Shown here in pieces: positions 33,166-42,433 of a stretch of DNA of 64,000 nt. The notes beneath the pieces are model-generated. The model saw only the letters and a program-made list of their open reading frames with translations, was not told the origin of the DNA and did not search any database. Source of the stretch: Acidobacteriota bacterium (GTDB taxonomy: Bacteria; Acidobacteriota; Vicinamibacteria; Vicinamibacterales; 2-12-FULL-66-21); the NCBI GenBank assembly GCA_003222675.1, contig QHWT01000046.1, positions 132,044 to 196,043 of the forward strand, given 5' to 3'. Made by a program: the position numbers and the translations under genes. The stretch's first letter is position 1. Every line of letters starts with the position of its first letter.

Positions 33166-35922
33166 ATGGTCTCGCAGAATTCGTTCAACACTCGCACGTC
33201 GCTCACGGCGGGGGGCAACCGCTACACGTATTACAGCCTGCCCGCGCTCGAGAAGGCCGGCTACAGCGGTCTCGCGCGGCTGCCCTATTCACTGAGGATC
33301 CTGCTCGAAAATCTCCTGCGCCGGGAGGATGGCCGCTTCGTCGACCGCGACGACATTCAGACGCTCGCGCAATGGGACGTCGCGTCGAAGGCGCAGAAAG
33401 AGATTGCGTTCATGCCGGCGCGTGTCCTGCTGCAGGACTTCACCGGCGTGCCGGCCGTCGTCGATCTCGCTGCGATGCGCGACGGCGTCATCAGGCTCGG
33501 CGGCGATCCGAAGAAAGTGAACCCGCTGCAGCCCGTCGAACTCGTCATCGATCATTCCGTGCAGGTCGATCACTTCGCCGAACGGAACGCCTTCGAGCTG
33601 AACGCGCAACTCGAGTTCGTGCGCAACAAGGAGCGATACACGTTTCTTCGGTGGGGCCAGACCGCGTTCCAGAATTTCCGGGTCGTCCCGCCCGACACCG
33701 GAATCGTCCACCAGGTGAATCTGGAGTACCTCGCGCGCGTCGTGTTCAGCGAGCAGATCGGCGGCGAGTGGGTCGCCTATCCGGACACGCTCGTCGGCAC
33801 CGATTCGCACACGACGATGGTCAACGGTCTCGGCGTGGTCGGATGGGGCGTGGGAGGCATCGAGGCGGAGGCCGCGATGCTGGGGCAGCCGATCTCGATG
33901 CTCATCCCGGAAGTCGTGGGCTTCCGGCTGATGAATCGTCTGCCGGAAGGCGCGACGGCAACCGATCTCGTGCTGACGATCACCGAACGACTCCGCAAGC
34001 TCGGCGTCGTCGGCAAGTTCGTGGAGTTCTATGGGCCGGGACTCGAGTTCCTGACGATCGCGGATCGCGCGACGCTCGGCAACATGTCGCCGGAGTACGG
34101 CGCGACGATCGCCATCTGCCCGATCGACGAGATGACGCTCGATTACCTGCGGCTGACCGCGCGGGACGAGTCGCGCGTGAGGCTGGTCGAAACCTACGCG
34201 AAGGAACAGGGACTGTTCCGCACGGGGGAAACGCAGGATGCCGTATACACGACATCGATCGAGCTCGACCTGTCCACCGTCGAGCCGAGCCTCGCGGGAC
34301 CGAAGCGTCCGCAGGATCGCGTGTCGCTCAACCAGGCGAAGCTCAGTTTCCAGAAGGCGCTCGACGTCATGCTGGCCGAGCGCAAGGCCAAGATAGTCGC
34401 GGTGCACAAGCCAGGCGAAACGACCCATCCGTCGGAAACAAGGCGCGCAGTGGCGCCCGGCGTGGTGGCGACGGCCGGCGAACTGATCCCCGGCATGGAG
34501 GGTCTCGATCACGGCGCGGTGGTGATCGCGGCGATCACGAGCTGCACGAACACGTCGAATCCGAGCGTGATGATTGGCGCCGGATTGCTGGCGCAGAAGG
34601 CCGTCAGGCGCGGGCTGAAGACCAAGCCGTGGGTGAAGACGAGCCTGGCGCCCGGCTCGATCGTCGTCACCGAGTACCTGCGCGCGGCCGGCGTGCTGGA
34701 GGACCTCGCGGAGCTCGGGTTCAATCTCGTCGGCTACGGCTGCACGACATGCATCGGCAACAGCGGACCGCTGCCAGAGCCGGTGTCGTCGATCGTGAAG
34801 GAGAACAACCTGGTCGTGGTATCGGTGCTGTCAGGCAATCGAAACTTCGAGGGACGCATTCAGTCGCAGGTGCGCGCGAACTACCTCGCGTCGCCGCCGC
34901 TCGTCGTCGCGTATGCGATTGCCGGCAAGATGCAGGTGGATCTCACGTGCGACCCCATCGGCATCGATGCGAGCGGGCAACCGGTGCATCTGCGCGAGAT
35001 CTGGCCGACGGAGCGCGAGATCCAGGAGGCGATGCTCAAGGCGGTCAAGCAGGAGATGTTCCAAACGACGTACGCACAAGTGTTCGAAGGCGATCAGCGG
35101 TGGAAGACGCTTCCGGTTCCACGAGGAGAGCGGTTCAACTGGGAAGAGGACTCCACCTACATTCGCAACCCGCCGTTCTTCGACGGGGTGACTCTCCAGC
35201 CCGACCCGCCACGCGACATCACCGGCGCGCGCGCGCTGGCGCTGCTTGGCGACAGCGTGACGACCGATCACATCTCGCCGGCGGGTTCGATTCCGGCCGA
35301 GAGTCCGGCGGGCAGATATCTCATCGCGCATGGCGTGCAGCCGCGCGACTTCAACTCGTACGGCGCGCGCAGAGGCAATCACGAAGTGATGATGCGCGGC
35401 ACGTTTGCCAACATCCGGTTGAAGAACCAGCTCGCGCCAGGCACCGAGGGGGGCTGGACGGTTCTGCTGCCCTCCGATGACGTGACGACCATCTACGACG
35501 CATCGGTGAGATATCGCGAGCGGGGCGTGCCGCTCATCGTGATCGCGGGCAAGGAATACGGATCGGGATCATCACGGGACTGGGCCGCCAAGGGCACGCT
35601 CCTGCTCGGAGTGAAAGCGGTCCTCGCCGAAAGCTTCGAGCGCATCCACCGTAGCAATCTCGTGAACATGGGCGTGCTGCCGCTCCAGTTCAAGGACGGA
35701 CAGAACGCGGCGACGCTGAAGCTGACGGGCCGCGAGACATACGCAATCGTGGGGTTGGCCGACACGCTGAGGCCCGCGGGTGAGGTCGCCATCCGCGCCA
35801 CGGATGCGGACGGCACGGTCAGAGAGATCACCGCGATCGCGCGCATCGACACGCCCGAGGAGCTCGTCGCCTACCGTCACGGCGGCATACTGCCTTACGT
35901 CCTCAGACAGCTCGTGGCTTGA
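33166..35922 (+). CDS. acnA: Aconitate hydratase A
   Basis: The 918-residue enzyme interconverts citrate and isocitrate in the TCA cycle. The Fe-S cysteines lie in [11 protein letters not shown] and [11 protein letters not shown]. The swivel domain shows [12 protein letters not shown] with the catalytic Ser. The ATG at 33166 has AAAGGA upstream and gives the usual AcnA N-terminus; a TTG at 33130 lies inside the previous gene. A strong hairpin follows the stop. Confidence 0.95.
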   Translation: MVSQNSFNTRTSLTAGGNRYTYYSLPALEKAGYSGLARLPYSLRILLENLLRREDGRFVDRDDIQTLAQWDVASKAQKEIAFMPARVLLQDFTGVPAVVDLAAMRDGVIRLGGDPKKVNPLQPVELVIDHSVQVDHFAERNAFELNAQLEFVRNKERYTFLRWGQTAFQNFRVVPPDTGIVHQVNLEYLARVVFSEQIGGEWVAYPDTLVGTDSHTTMVNGLGVVGWGVGGIEAEAAMLGQPISMLIPEVVGFRLMNRLPEGATATDLVLTITERLRKLGVVGKFVEFYGPGLEFLTIADRATLGNMSPEYGATIAICPIDEMTLDYLRLTARDESRVRLVETYAKEQGLFRTGETQDAVYTTSIELDLSTVEPSLAGPKRPQDRVSLNQAKLSFQKALDVMLAERKAKIVAVHKPGETTHPSETRRAVAPGVVATAGELIPGMEGLDHGAVVIAAITSCTNTSNPSVMIGAGLLAQKAVRRGLKTKPWVKTSLAPGSIVVTEYLRAAGVLEDLAELGFNLVGYGCTTCIGNSGPLPEPVSSIVKENNLVVVSVLSGNRNFEGRIQSQVRANYLASPPLVVAYAIAGKMQVDLTCDPIGIDASGQPVHLREIWPTEREIQEAMLKAVKQEMFQTTYAQVFEGDQRWKTLPVPRGERFNWEEDSTYIRNPPFFDGVTLQPDPPRDITGARALALLGDSVTTDHISPAGSIPAESPAGRYLIAHGVQPRDFNSYGARRGNHEVMMRGTFANIRLKNQLAPGTEGGWTVLLPSDDVTTIYDASVRYRERGVPLIVIAGKEYGSGSSRDWAAKGTLLLGVKAVLAESFERIHRSNLVNMGVLPLQFKDGQNAATLKLTGRETYAIVGLADTLRPAGEVAIRATDADGTVREITAIARIDTPEELVAYRHGGILPYVLRQLVA

Positions 35923-35926
35923 TCAA

Positions 35927-35943
35927 CCGGGGCTCCGCCCCGG
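35927..35943 (+). terminator. Hairpin after acnA
   Basis: CCGGGGC-TCC-GCCCCGG, a perfect 7 bp stem with a 3-base loop, starts 4 bp after the acnA stop. There is no T-run, so it may need a factor. Confidence 0.65.
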
Positions 35944-35999
35944 ACCCCGGCTCAGTCGTTCGCGGGAGCCCATGCCCCGCTCCGCTCCCTCGCGCTTCT

Positions 36000-36188
36000 G
36001 TGATTTGATGATTGAGTGATTTGGTGATTGGGCTTGCGCTGAGCGCTGCCCTGTACGGATCGTTTGTAGGCCGGGTCTTTAGACCCGGCGAACAGGACGG
36101 ACCTAAGGGTCCGCCCTACAAAAGCGCGGGCGGGAGCCCGCACAAGCAAAATCACCAGATCACCATATCGACAAATCACCAGATCAAG
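36000..36188. repeat. Array and hairpin pair between acnA and a convergent pseudogene
   Basis: TGATTTGGTGATT units (36000-36030) face ATCACCAGATCACC units (36150-36187). Between them are GCCGGGTCT-TT-AGACCCGGC (36070-36089) and CGGACC-TAAG-GGTCCG (36098-36113), enclosed by GTAGG and CCTAC. The hairpin pair matches that at 19574-19629 in inverted order. Confidence 0.85.
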
Positions 36189-36772
36189 TCACCGTTGATA
36201 GCCGCGCCGCGCCGTCACTTGTCCGCGGCTGTTCCTGCGCGTAACGTCAATGGCGTGCCAGCCCCCCTCGACTCCTGACGGCATGTAGCTGAGGAGATAT
36301 CGTTGGCGGAACTCGCCGACGATGCGCTCGAAGGTCGCCGGCAGCCCTTTCATGTCGGTGATGAGCAGATCGCCCCCGGTGCGTTCGGCGATCGATCGTC
36401 AGTGCTTCGGTGAAGTCGTGCGCCGCCGAGGCGAACTGCCGTGGGTCACCCGCGAGCGCGTCTCCCTGGACGCAGCCGGCGTACTCCGATGCGATGCCGC
36501 TTGCGAGCAAGGTGCATGAGCGCCGCGTCGGTCTCGAGCATTGCGGCCGCGGCGAGATCATCCCACGTCCATCGGGTCGCGGCATTCACCGCATCCGCCA
36601 CCTCCTTCTCGTGCGCCGCCGGCGGAAGAAGCAGAACACGCGCGACCGCCTCGTCGGGCGCGGTCCGGTAGAGCGTTGCGATGTCCCGATAATCGGTGGA
36701 CGCAGTATCTTGCGCGAGGAGAGAGCAGCCTGCGGAGATCACGAGGGCGATGAACACAGCCAGGGAACGCAC
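36189..36772 (-). pseudogene. Decayed VWA-type secreted protein
   Basis: The start (36772; signal sequence ending SAGCSLLAQ, then DYRDIATLYRTAPDEAVARV) and the end (GGDLLITDMKGLPATFERIV ... QRYLLSYMPSGVEGGWHAID ... stop 36189-36191) belong to one type of secreted VWA-containing protein common in Acidobacteriota, but lie in three different frames. Shifts occur near 36500 and near 36400, and the central several hundred residues of such proteins are absent. This is a gene remnant with an internal deletion and at least two frameshifts. Confidence 0.7.
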
Positions 36773-36789
36773 GAGCGCTTCAATTTAGC

Positions 36790-36938
36790 ATGCAGCTTCT
36801 TCCGCCTGAAGGCGGGAGCCACCCGCCTTCGCCGCTTCGCGGCTTCCACCTTCGCGCCTCGCGCTTCGATGGACAAGTCGGCGCGGCAAGCACCTCGGAC
36901 GTCAGACCTCGGCCCTCGGACCCCGGACTTCGGACACC
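36790..36938. repeat. Repeat-filled region upstream of queG
   Basis: A CGCCTTCGCCGCTTCGCGGCTTC segment (about 36827-36849) is nearly repeated at about 49953-49975. It is followed by CCTCGGAC-type heptads (about 36890-36936). Nothing coding is seen. Confidence 0.75.
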
Positions 36939-36944
36939 TATAAT
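36939..36944 (+). promoter_or_regulatory. TATAAT -10 box for queG
   Basis: A perfect TATAAT lies 6 bp before the GTG at 36951, implying a leaderless mRNA. This leaves no room for a preQ1-type riboswitch. Confidence 0.65.
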
Positions 36945-36950
36945 CAGAGA

Positions 36951-38039
36951 GTGACTTCTTCCGAGGTGAAGCAGAAGGCGGCTGAGCTCGGGTTCGATCT
37001 CTGCGGGGTGGCGCCGGCTAAGGGCTTTACAGAGCTCGCGTTTCTCCAGGAATGGCTCGCACGTGGAAACGCGGGCGACATGCACTACCTCCATCGATCC
37101 GCCGATCGTCGAGCCGACGTGCGCGCCGTGATGCCGTCCGCGCGATCGGTGATTGCGCTCGGCACTCTCTACAACGTCGAGCGGCCGTATTCGACCGAGA
37201 TCGCCAGCCCCGCGACGGCGCTGATCGCGCGATACGCCTGGGGCGACGACTACCACATCGTGATCGAACAGCGCATGGACGCACTCGTCGCGTGGATGCG
37301 CGAGCAGTGCGGTTCCGAGCTGGAGGCGCGCGCGTACGTCGACACCGGCCCGGTGCAGGAGCGCGTGTATGCGCAATACGCGGGGCTCGGCTGGATCGGG
37401 CGCAACACGTGCCTGATCAATCCCGAGCTCGGCTCGTGGTTGTTTCTCTCCGAGATCATCAGCAACCTGCCGCTCGAGCCCGACACGCCGTCGCTCGATC
37501 AGTGCGGCACCTGCACGCTCTGCATCGAAGCATGTCCGACCGGCGCGATCCTGGAACCGTACGTGCTCGATGCGACGACGTGTCTGTCGTATCTCACGAT
37601 TGAAGTGAAAGGCGCCATTCCCGAGGCGCAACGGGCCGCCGTTGGCTCGCATGCTTACGGATGCGATATTTGCCAGGAGGTCTGTCCGTGGAACCTGCAT
37701 GCGCCGGTTGCGAATGCGACGGAGTCCGCGTGGCGGCCGCGCGCGATGTTCGATAACCGCACGCTCGCCGAACTCTGGCGAACGCCAGACGCGGAACTGC
37801 GTGCATCGCTGAAGGGGAGCGCCATGACGCGGGCCGGCGTCAAGCGCCTGAGGCGCAATATTGCTGTCTGTGCGGGGGCAACCTCCGATGAAGACGCGCT
37901 CGCGGCGCTCGACGAGGTGCGCGAACCGTCATGCGACGAACCGCTCGTCGCCGAGCACGTCGCATGGGCCCGCGCTGTCGGGCTGAAGCCGGACACCACG
38001 AACGTCCGGCTCAAGCGCGAAGAGCGGCAGCATGGCTAA
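36951..38039 (+). CDS. queG: Epoxyqueuosine reductase
   Basis: The 362-residue enzyme reduces epoxyqueuosine to queuosine in tRNA using cobalamin and two 4Fe-4S clusters. The catalytic Asp lies in YVDTGPVQERVYA; GLGWIGRNTCLINPELGSW follows. The clusters are bound by CGTCTLCIEACPTGAI and CDICQEVCPWN. The GTG start follows TATAAT by 6 bp. The C-terminal tail AVGLKPDTTNVRLKREE looks like translated repeat DNA, a feature I recall from other acidobacterial proteins. It overlaps udgX by 8 bp. Confidence 0.93.
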   Translation: MTSSEVKQKAAELGFDLCGVAPAKGFTELAFLQEWLARGNAGDMHYLHRSADRRADVRAVMPSARSVIALGTLYNVERPYSTEIASPATALIARYAWGDDYHIVIEQRMDALVAWMREQCGSELEARAYVDTGPVQERVYAQYAGLGWIGRNTCLINPELGSWLFLSEIISNLPLEPDTPSLDQCGTCTLCIEACPTGAILEPYVLDATTCLSYLTIEVKGAIPEAQRAAVGSHAYGCDICQEVCPWNLHAPVANATESAWRPRAMFDNRTLAELWRTPDAELRASLKGSAMTRAGVKRLRRNIAVCAGATSDEDALAALDEVREPSCDEPLVAEHVAWARAVGLKPDTTNVRLKREERQHG

Positions 38040-38694
38040 GCGGAACGACGCGGGGGGCGACGGTCCGCCAGTTCCGGATCTGATTCCCGATCGTCCAAGC
38101 CTCAAGACCGTTCGCGATGCTGCGCGAGACTGCCAGGCGTGCGACCTTTACAAGCGCGGCACGCAAACGGTGTTCGGCGAAGGCCCCCGCCGCGCCGAAG
38201 TGATGATGGTGGGCGAGCAGCCGGGTGACGCCGAGGATCTGGCAGGACATCCGTTCGTGGGTCCCGCGGGCAAGCTGCTCGATCGCGCGCTCGTCGAGGC
38301 CGGCATCGATCGCGCGGTCGTCTACGTGACGAACGTGGTGAAGCACTTCAAGTGGGAGCCGCGCGGCAAGCGCCGCATCCACGCCAAACCGAACGGCGCG
38401 GAGATTGCGGCCTGCCGTCCCTGGCTCGAGACGGAGATCGCGCTCGTAAAGCCGCGCGTGGTCGTACTGCTTGGCGCCACCGCCGCGCAGGCGTTGCTCG
38501 GACGAGGGTTCAAGGTGTCGCAGCAGCGAGGCATGTTCGTGCCGTCACCAATCGCGCCGCGAGTAACCGCGACAGTGCACCCGTCATCGATTCTTCGCGC
38601 CCCCGATGACGAGAGCCGACGCGCGGAGATGAAGCGTTTCGTGGCCGACTTGAAGCGCGTGGCCGCTGAGCTCGGCAAACCCGGAGCGAAGTAA
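38032..38694 (+). CDS. udgX: UdgX-type uracil-DNA glycosylase
   Basis: The 220-residue protein belongs to the iron-sulfur uracil-DNA glycosylase group. It has GEQPGDAEDLAGHPFVGPAG (active site motif), the UdgX-specific loop KRRIH (residues 113-117) after KHFKWEPRG, and HPSSILRAP. In Mycobacterium smegmatis UdgX the loop His becomes covalently linked to the sugar of uracil-DNA; here it would be His117. Cluster ligands are probably Cys34, Cys37 and Cys128, with His105 in place of a fourth Cys (inference). It is translated with queG and yqgE. Confidence 0.92.
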   Translation: MAKRNDAGGDGPPVPDLIPDRPSLKTVRDAARDCQACDLYKRGTQTVFGEGPRRAEVMMVGEQPGDAEDLAGHPFVGPAGKLLDRALVEAGIDRAVVYVTNVVKHFKWEPRGKRRIHAKPNGAEIAACRPWLETEIALVKPRVVVLLGATAAQALLGRGFKVSQQRGMFVPSPIAPRVTATVHPSSILRAPDDESRRAEMKRFVADLKRVAAELGKPGAK

Positions 38695-39239
38695 TGACCG
38701 AATCTTTCCGTCCCGCTCTGCTGCTCTCGATGCCGCAACTGCAGGACCCGAATTTCGCAAAGACCGTCGTCCTCCTCTGCGAATACAACCCTGATGGCGC
38801 GTTCGGCGTTGTCGTGAATCGTCCGACCGACGTGGCCGCGACCTCGATGGTGCGGCTCGATCCGCCGGTCACCGATGGCAACGACATGCCGCTGTATATC
38901 GGTGGCCCCGTGGAACCGCAGCGCGGCTGGATTCTCCTGAGCGATGAACCCGACACGGAGTTCAAGACCATACGCGATGGTTTGTATCTGTCCACATCGC
39001 CGACGCTGCTCCGTCACGTGCTCGAAACGCGTCCCGCGCCGCGCGCGCGTGTGCTCGCGGGCTACGCGGGCTGGGGACCAGGACAGCTCGACGAGGAGCT
39101 CGCGCAATCCGCCTGGTTGATGAGTGATATCGAGCTCGACTTGATTTTCGAGGTCAGCGCAAGCGCGATGTGGGAGACCGCGATTCGCCGGCTCGGCGCG
39201 GATCCGTCAACGCTAACGATGGGACACGGGGTGCACTAG
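38694..39239 (+). CDS. YqgE/AlgH family protein (UPF0301)
   Basis: The 181-residue protein has the family blocks LLLSMPQLQDPNFAKTVVLL, GAFGVVVNRPT, YIGGPVEPQRGWIL and VLAGYAGWGPGQLDEELAQS. Function is unknown; AlgH was first tied to alginate regulation, and the family often neighbours ruvX. The ATG shares one base with the udgX stop (TAATG). Confidence 0.92.
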   Translation: MTESFRPALLLSMPQLQDPNFAKTVVLLCEYNPDGAFGVVVNRPTDVAATSMVRLDPPVTDGNDMPLYIGGPVEPQRGWILLSDEPDTEFKTIRDGLYLSTSPTLLRHVLETRPAPRARVLAGYAGWGPGQLDEELAQSAWLMSDIELDLIFEVSASAMWETAIRRLGADPSTLTMGHGVH

Positions 39240-39410
39240 TCTTTAACAATCGAAGGCTCGAAGGAAAACGAAGTCTCGAAGGAGCACTGATTTCTTTAAT
39301 AGTTCACCTTCGACATTTGGTGGTTCTCCTCCGATGCTTCGGGCTGCCTTCGGCACTTCGATTGTCAAGATCAGGATACGGCCCACGGTTTGCACAACAG
39401 CCTCGACATT
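39240..39410. repeat. CGAAGG-type repeat spacer with terminal inverted repeat
   Basis: Degenerate CTCGAAGG units (39250-39290) and CTTCG units (39310-39360) are enclosed by ACAATCGAAG (39246-39255) and its reverse complement (39356-39365). The layout is like that at 27603-27869. Confidence 0.75.
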
Positions 39411-39421
39411 CAGGAGGACTC

Positions 39422-39928
39422 ATGCCGAACGCAACCGAAAATCCGCTGCAGGAACTTCTCGTCGAACAGTTGAAGGATCTCTACAGCGCCGAAAACCAGA
39501 TCATCAAAGCGCTGCCCAAGATGGCGAAGAACGCGACCAACCCTGAGTTGCGTGCGGCCTTCGAGACGCATCTCGAGGAGACGCGCGGACAGGTCGAGCG
39601 CCTCGAGCAGATCGCCGATGAGATGGATATCCGGACGCTCAAGGGAAAGAAGTGCAAGGGCGCGGAAGGTCTGATCGAAGAAGGCAAGGAAGTGATGGAC
39701 GAGTTCGAGGAAGACGTGCTCGATGCGGGACTGATCGGCGCCGCGCAGAAAGTGGAGCACTACGAGATCGCAGCTTACGGCACCGCACGTACCCACGCGA
39801 ACATGCTCGGGCTGAAGAAGGTCGCCCGTCTTCTCCAGCAGACACTCGATGAAGAAGGAAGGACCGACAAGAAGCTCACGCAGCTCGCCGAGAATATCGT
39901 CAACATCGAGGCGCTGCAGGAAGCCTGA
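39422..39928 (+). CDS. DUF892 ferritin-like protein (YciE/YciF family)
   Basis: The 168-residue protein is a four-helix bundle of the DUF892 family: LLVEQLKDLYSAENQIIKAL, HLEETRGQVERLEQI and KVEHYEIAAYGTARTHA supply Glu/His metal ligands. Relatives are stress-induced and may bind iron or manganese. AGGAGG lies 5 bp before the ATG. A TTTGGTGA array follows the stop. Confidence 0.9.
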   Translation: MPNATENPLQELLVEQLKDLYSAENQIIKALPKMAKNATNPELRAAFETHLEETRGQVERLEQIADEMDIRTLKGKKCKGAEGLIEEGKEVMDEFEEDVLDAGLIGAAQKVEHYEIAAYGTARTHANMLGLKKVARLLQQTLDEEGRTDKKLTQLAENIVNIEALQEA

Positions 39929-39934
39929 CGGGAT

Positions 39935-40045
39935 TTGATGATGTCACGATTTGGTGATTTGGTGATGTGAGGCACGGACCGGGCTCGCCAATCACCAAAT
40001 CACCAAATTACCCAATCACCAAATTACCCGATCGCCAAATCACCT
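39935..40045. repeat. ATTTGGTG / CACCAAAT inverted octad array
   Basis: TTTGGTGA units (39935-39968) face ATCACCAAATC and ATCACCAAATTACC units (39990-40045). The stop codon of the convergent HEAT-repeat gene is itself formed by the array (TGATTTGG on the minus strand). Confidence 0.9.
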
Positions 40046-40918
40046 GCCGAGCACTTCGGCGAAGAAGTCGAGTGCTCGGGGATCATGTGTTTGTCCGAGC
40101 CAGAACATCGCCTGCTTGCGCACCGCGGGGTTCTTGTTGTTCCTGGCCACCTGAATCAGCAGCGGGATCCCTTCGTCCTTTGGAAGCTGGCTGAGTGCGA
40201 ACACCGCACGCTTCTTGACGTCCGTATCGGGATCCTGCTCGATCGCGGCGGTGATCTCTCCGGCCGCTTTCTGACCCGCCTTCTGCGCGAGCCAGAAAAT
40301 CGCCTCGCCGCGCACCTTCGCGCTCGCGTCCTGACGCGCGAGGCGGATGAGCGTGCTGTCTGCTGACGGATCGCGGTGCATGGAGATGGCGGCGAGCGCC
40401 CCGTTCGTCACTCGATCGCGTTTCTGCTCGTCGCGCGAGACCAGGCTCGCGAGCAGCGCGATCGAATCGGCCGGTGCCACCCCCTCGAGCCAATGAATCG
40501 TGCGGCCGCCGGCATCGAGCTCGCAGTCCGGCGTGAACGTACGGATCTTCTGCACGGCTTTTTCGTCGACGCGGTAGAGCACGATCATCGATTCGGGACC
40601 TTCCAGACGAACCGGCCCGATGGTCGCGGTCCGTGGCTGGTCCTGAATGCGTCCGCGCGTGTCCGGCGGCTCGAGCCCGCAAGAGGTCATCCAGCCGTTC
40701 CCATAGCAGCACATCGTGCGATCCCCGGCCGTGATCGGGACGGCGTAGCCGATCCACGCGGGCTCCGTCTGCGCGGTGACGAGATCGCGGAAGGTGCGGT
40801 CGAGCCCCTGGCCGGCCGTGTGGGGCGCCAGGCGGCCGTTAATGATGCGTGGCTGCGCCAGCGCGGGCGCAGCGAGCGCGAGAGTCACGAGCGTTGACGC
40901 GATGACATGGCGCGGCAT
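40040..40918 (-). CDS. Secreted HEAT-repeat protein, unknown function
   Basis: The 292-residue protein has a signal peptide (about 1-21), an N-terminal domain (about 25-150) with a Cys pair (TMCCYGNGWMTSCG), and three or four HEAT repeats at the end (KVRGEAIFWLAQKAGQKAAG, DVKKRAVFALSQLPKDEGIP and AVRKQAMFWLGQTHDPRALD). HEAT repeats bind other proteins. It is the last gene of a sigma/anti-sigma operon and may report on the cell surface, which is inference. Confidence 0.8.
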   Translation of the reverse strand: MPRHVIASTLVTLALAAPALAQPRIINGRLAPHTAGQGLDRTFRDLVTAQTEPAWIGYAVPITAGDRTMCCYGNGWMTSCGLEPPDTRGRIQDQPRTATIGPVRLEGPESMIVLYRVDEKAVQKIRTFTPDCELDAGGRTIHWLEGVAPADSIALLASLVSRDEQKRDRVTNGALAAISMHRDPSADSTLIRLARQDASAKVRGEAIFWLAQKAGQKAAGEITAAIEQDPDTDVKKRAVFALSQLPKDEGIPLLIQVARNNKNPAVRKQAMFWLGQTHDPRALDFFAEVLGR

Positions 40919-40947
40919 GATTTCTCCCGGCGGACTTGAGGTCCACC

Positions 40948-42423
40948 CTACTTGCTCAAAATTTCCAGGAGGTAGTCCGTCGCGACCTTCGAGCGCATCA
41001 GCGACAGCTTCTGGACGATTTCTTTCTTCATCGTCGTGTCCTGCTCCTTGCGCGCGATCGCGACGAGCGACTCGGCGTTGTTCTGAATGAAGAGCGCGTT
41101 CACCACCGCCTTCTTGATCTCCGGGTCTTTGTCCGCCGCGTAGATTTCCGCGAGCGCGTCCGCCGTGCGCTTCGAGCCGAGCAGTCCGAGGTTGCGCACA
41201 GCTATTCGACGCAACTCGGGGTTCTGCTCGCTCTTCGCGAGATCGATCAGCTTGGTCGAGTTACCGCCAACGAACATCGCCTGCAGGATCTGCTTCTTGA
41301 CTTCGAGCGAGGACTCCTTCTGGTAGAGCCTCCATAGCTCGTCGTGCGCGCCCATGACGCCGAGCTGGCGGACCGCCTCCGACCGAAGGTCCGCGTTTTG
41401 CTCGCTCTGCGCGGCCGTCATCAGCCGATCCTTCTCGCCGGAAACCATGAACGCGCGCAGGATGCGCCGCTTCACATCGACGTCGCTGCTGCTCGAATAG
41501 ATGTCGCCCAGCGCGGCCCGGCTTTCACTGTTGCCGTGGACGCCGAGATACTGGATCGCTTTCATCTGCAGATCCGGCGTCGAGCCGCCCTTCGCGATGC
41601 CCACGAGCACCGCGCGCGCCTTCGCCGAGTCGCTCTGCGCGAGCACGAACAGCGCGCGTTCCTTCAGCCTCGGCGAGCTCGTGCCCTGCAGGATTTTCTG
41701 CAGCATCGGCACCGCCTCCTCGGGCGCGGAGTTCTGCAGCGCCTGGAGCGCGAGCAGCTTCATCTCTTCGTCGCTTTCCGACTCGGGGCGAACGGGTTGT
41801 CCCGCGTCGCGGCGCACTTCCACTTCCAGCGCCTTCGCCTGTTCGAGATAACGGCTCTTCGGGAACTCCTTGATCATCGCAGCGATGGTTCCGAGCGCCT
41901 CGGCGCGCTGACCCTGCTTGTTCTGCGCGTAGGCCTTCCAATAGAGCGCCGCGTCCGCCTTCGTCCCCTTCATCTCGGCGACGCGGTCGAAGCTCGACGC
42001 CGCACGATCCCATCGCGAAGAATCGAGCGCGGATATCCCCTGGTCGTAATACCGCGCCTCCTGCTCGCGCTCGCGGTCTTTCTGCTCGCGCTCGCGATCT
42101 TTCTGCTCCCGTTCGCGGTCGCGCTGCTCCTGCTCGCGTTCGCGCTCCCTGCTCTGATCGAACAACGCCGCGGGTCCGTGATCGAGGAGAGGAGTCAGCT
42201 CCCTCAGTGACATGAGACTACGGCGGGCTTCGAGCTCGCTCTGCCTCAGTTGAACGAGCAGCGTGGCGGGATCGAAGTCAAGGACGGGACTCAGTTCCGG
42301 CGGTCCGGCTGGTCGCTTCGACTGTGCGACAGCCGGCGCGGCAAGAGCCAGCAGGCTCGCGATGATAACCGCTCCGTGCCTCAGGCTTCGGACTTGGATG
42401 ACGCTCAGTATCTGTCTTTTCAT
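40948..42423 (-). CDS. Secreted protein with charged coiled coil and HEAT repeats
   Basis: The 491-residue protein has a signal peptide (about 1-34), a highly charged repeat (about 92-122) of REREREQ/KDREREQ units, a TPR-like pair (YYDQGISALDSSRWDRAASS to about 185), and about eight HEAT-like repeats (about 215-490; e.g. LRSEAVRQLGVMGAHDELWR). The stop TAG overlaps a GTAGGGTGGACC hairpin element. It lies directly after the anti-sigma gene and resembles the next protein, so the two may be paralogues. Confidence 0.82.
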   Translation of the reverse strand: MKRQILSVIQVRSLRHGAVIIASLLALAAPAVAQSKRPAGPPELSPVLDFDPATLLVQLRQSELEARRSLMSLRELTPLLDHGPAALFDQSREREREQEQRDREREQKDREREQKDREREQEARYYDQGISALDSSRWDRAASSFDRVAEMKGTKADAALYWKAYAQNKQGQRAEALGTIAAMIKEFPKSRYLEQAKALEVEVRRDAGQPVRPESESDEEMKLLALQALQNSAPEEAVPMLQKILQGTSSPRLKERALFVLAQSDSAKARAVLVGIAKGGSTPDLQMKAIQYLGVHGNSESRAALGDIYSSSSDVDVKRRILRAFMVSGEKDRLMTAAQSEQNADLRSEAVRQLGVMGAHDELWRLYQKESSLEVKKQILQAMFVGGNSTKLIDLAKSEQNPELRRIAVRNLGLLGSKRTADALAEIYAADKDPEIKKAVVNALFIQNNAESLVAIARKEQDTTMKKEIVQKLSLMRSKVATDYLLEILSK

Positions 42424-42433
42424 GATGGGTATC

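Noticed and set aside
33289..34512. 407-codon minus-strand frame opposite acnA
   Set aside because: Mirror of aconitase codons; no domain, no start signal.
36780..36950. preQ1 riboswitch before queG
   Set aside because: TATAAT is 6 bp from the start codon and the upstream region is repeats.
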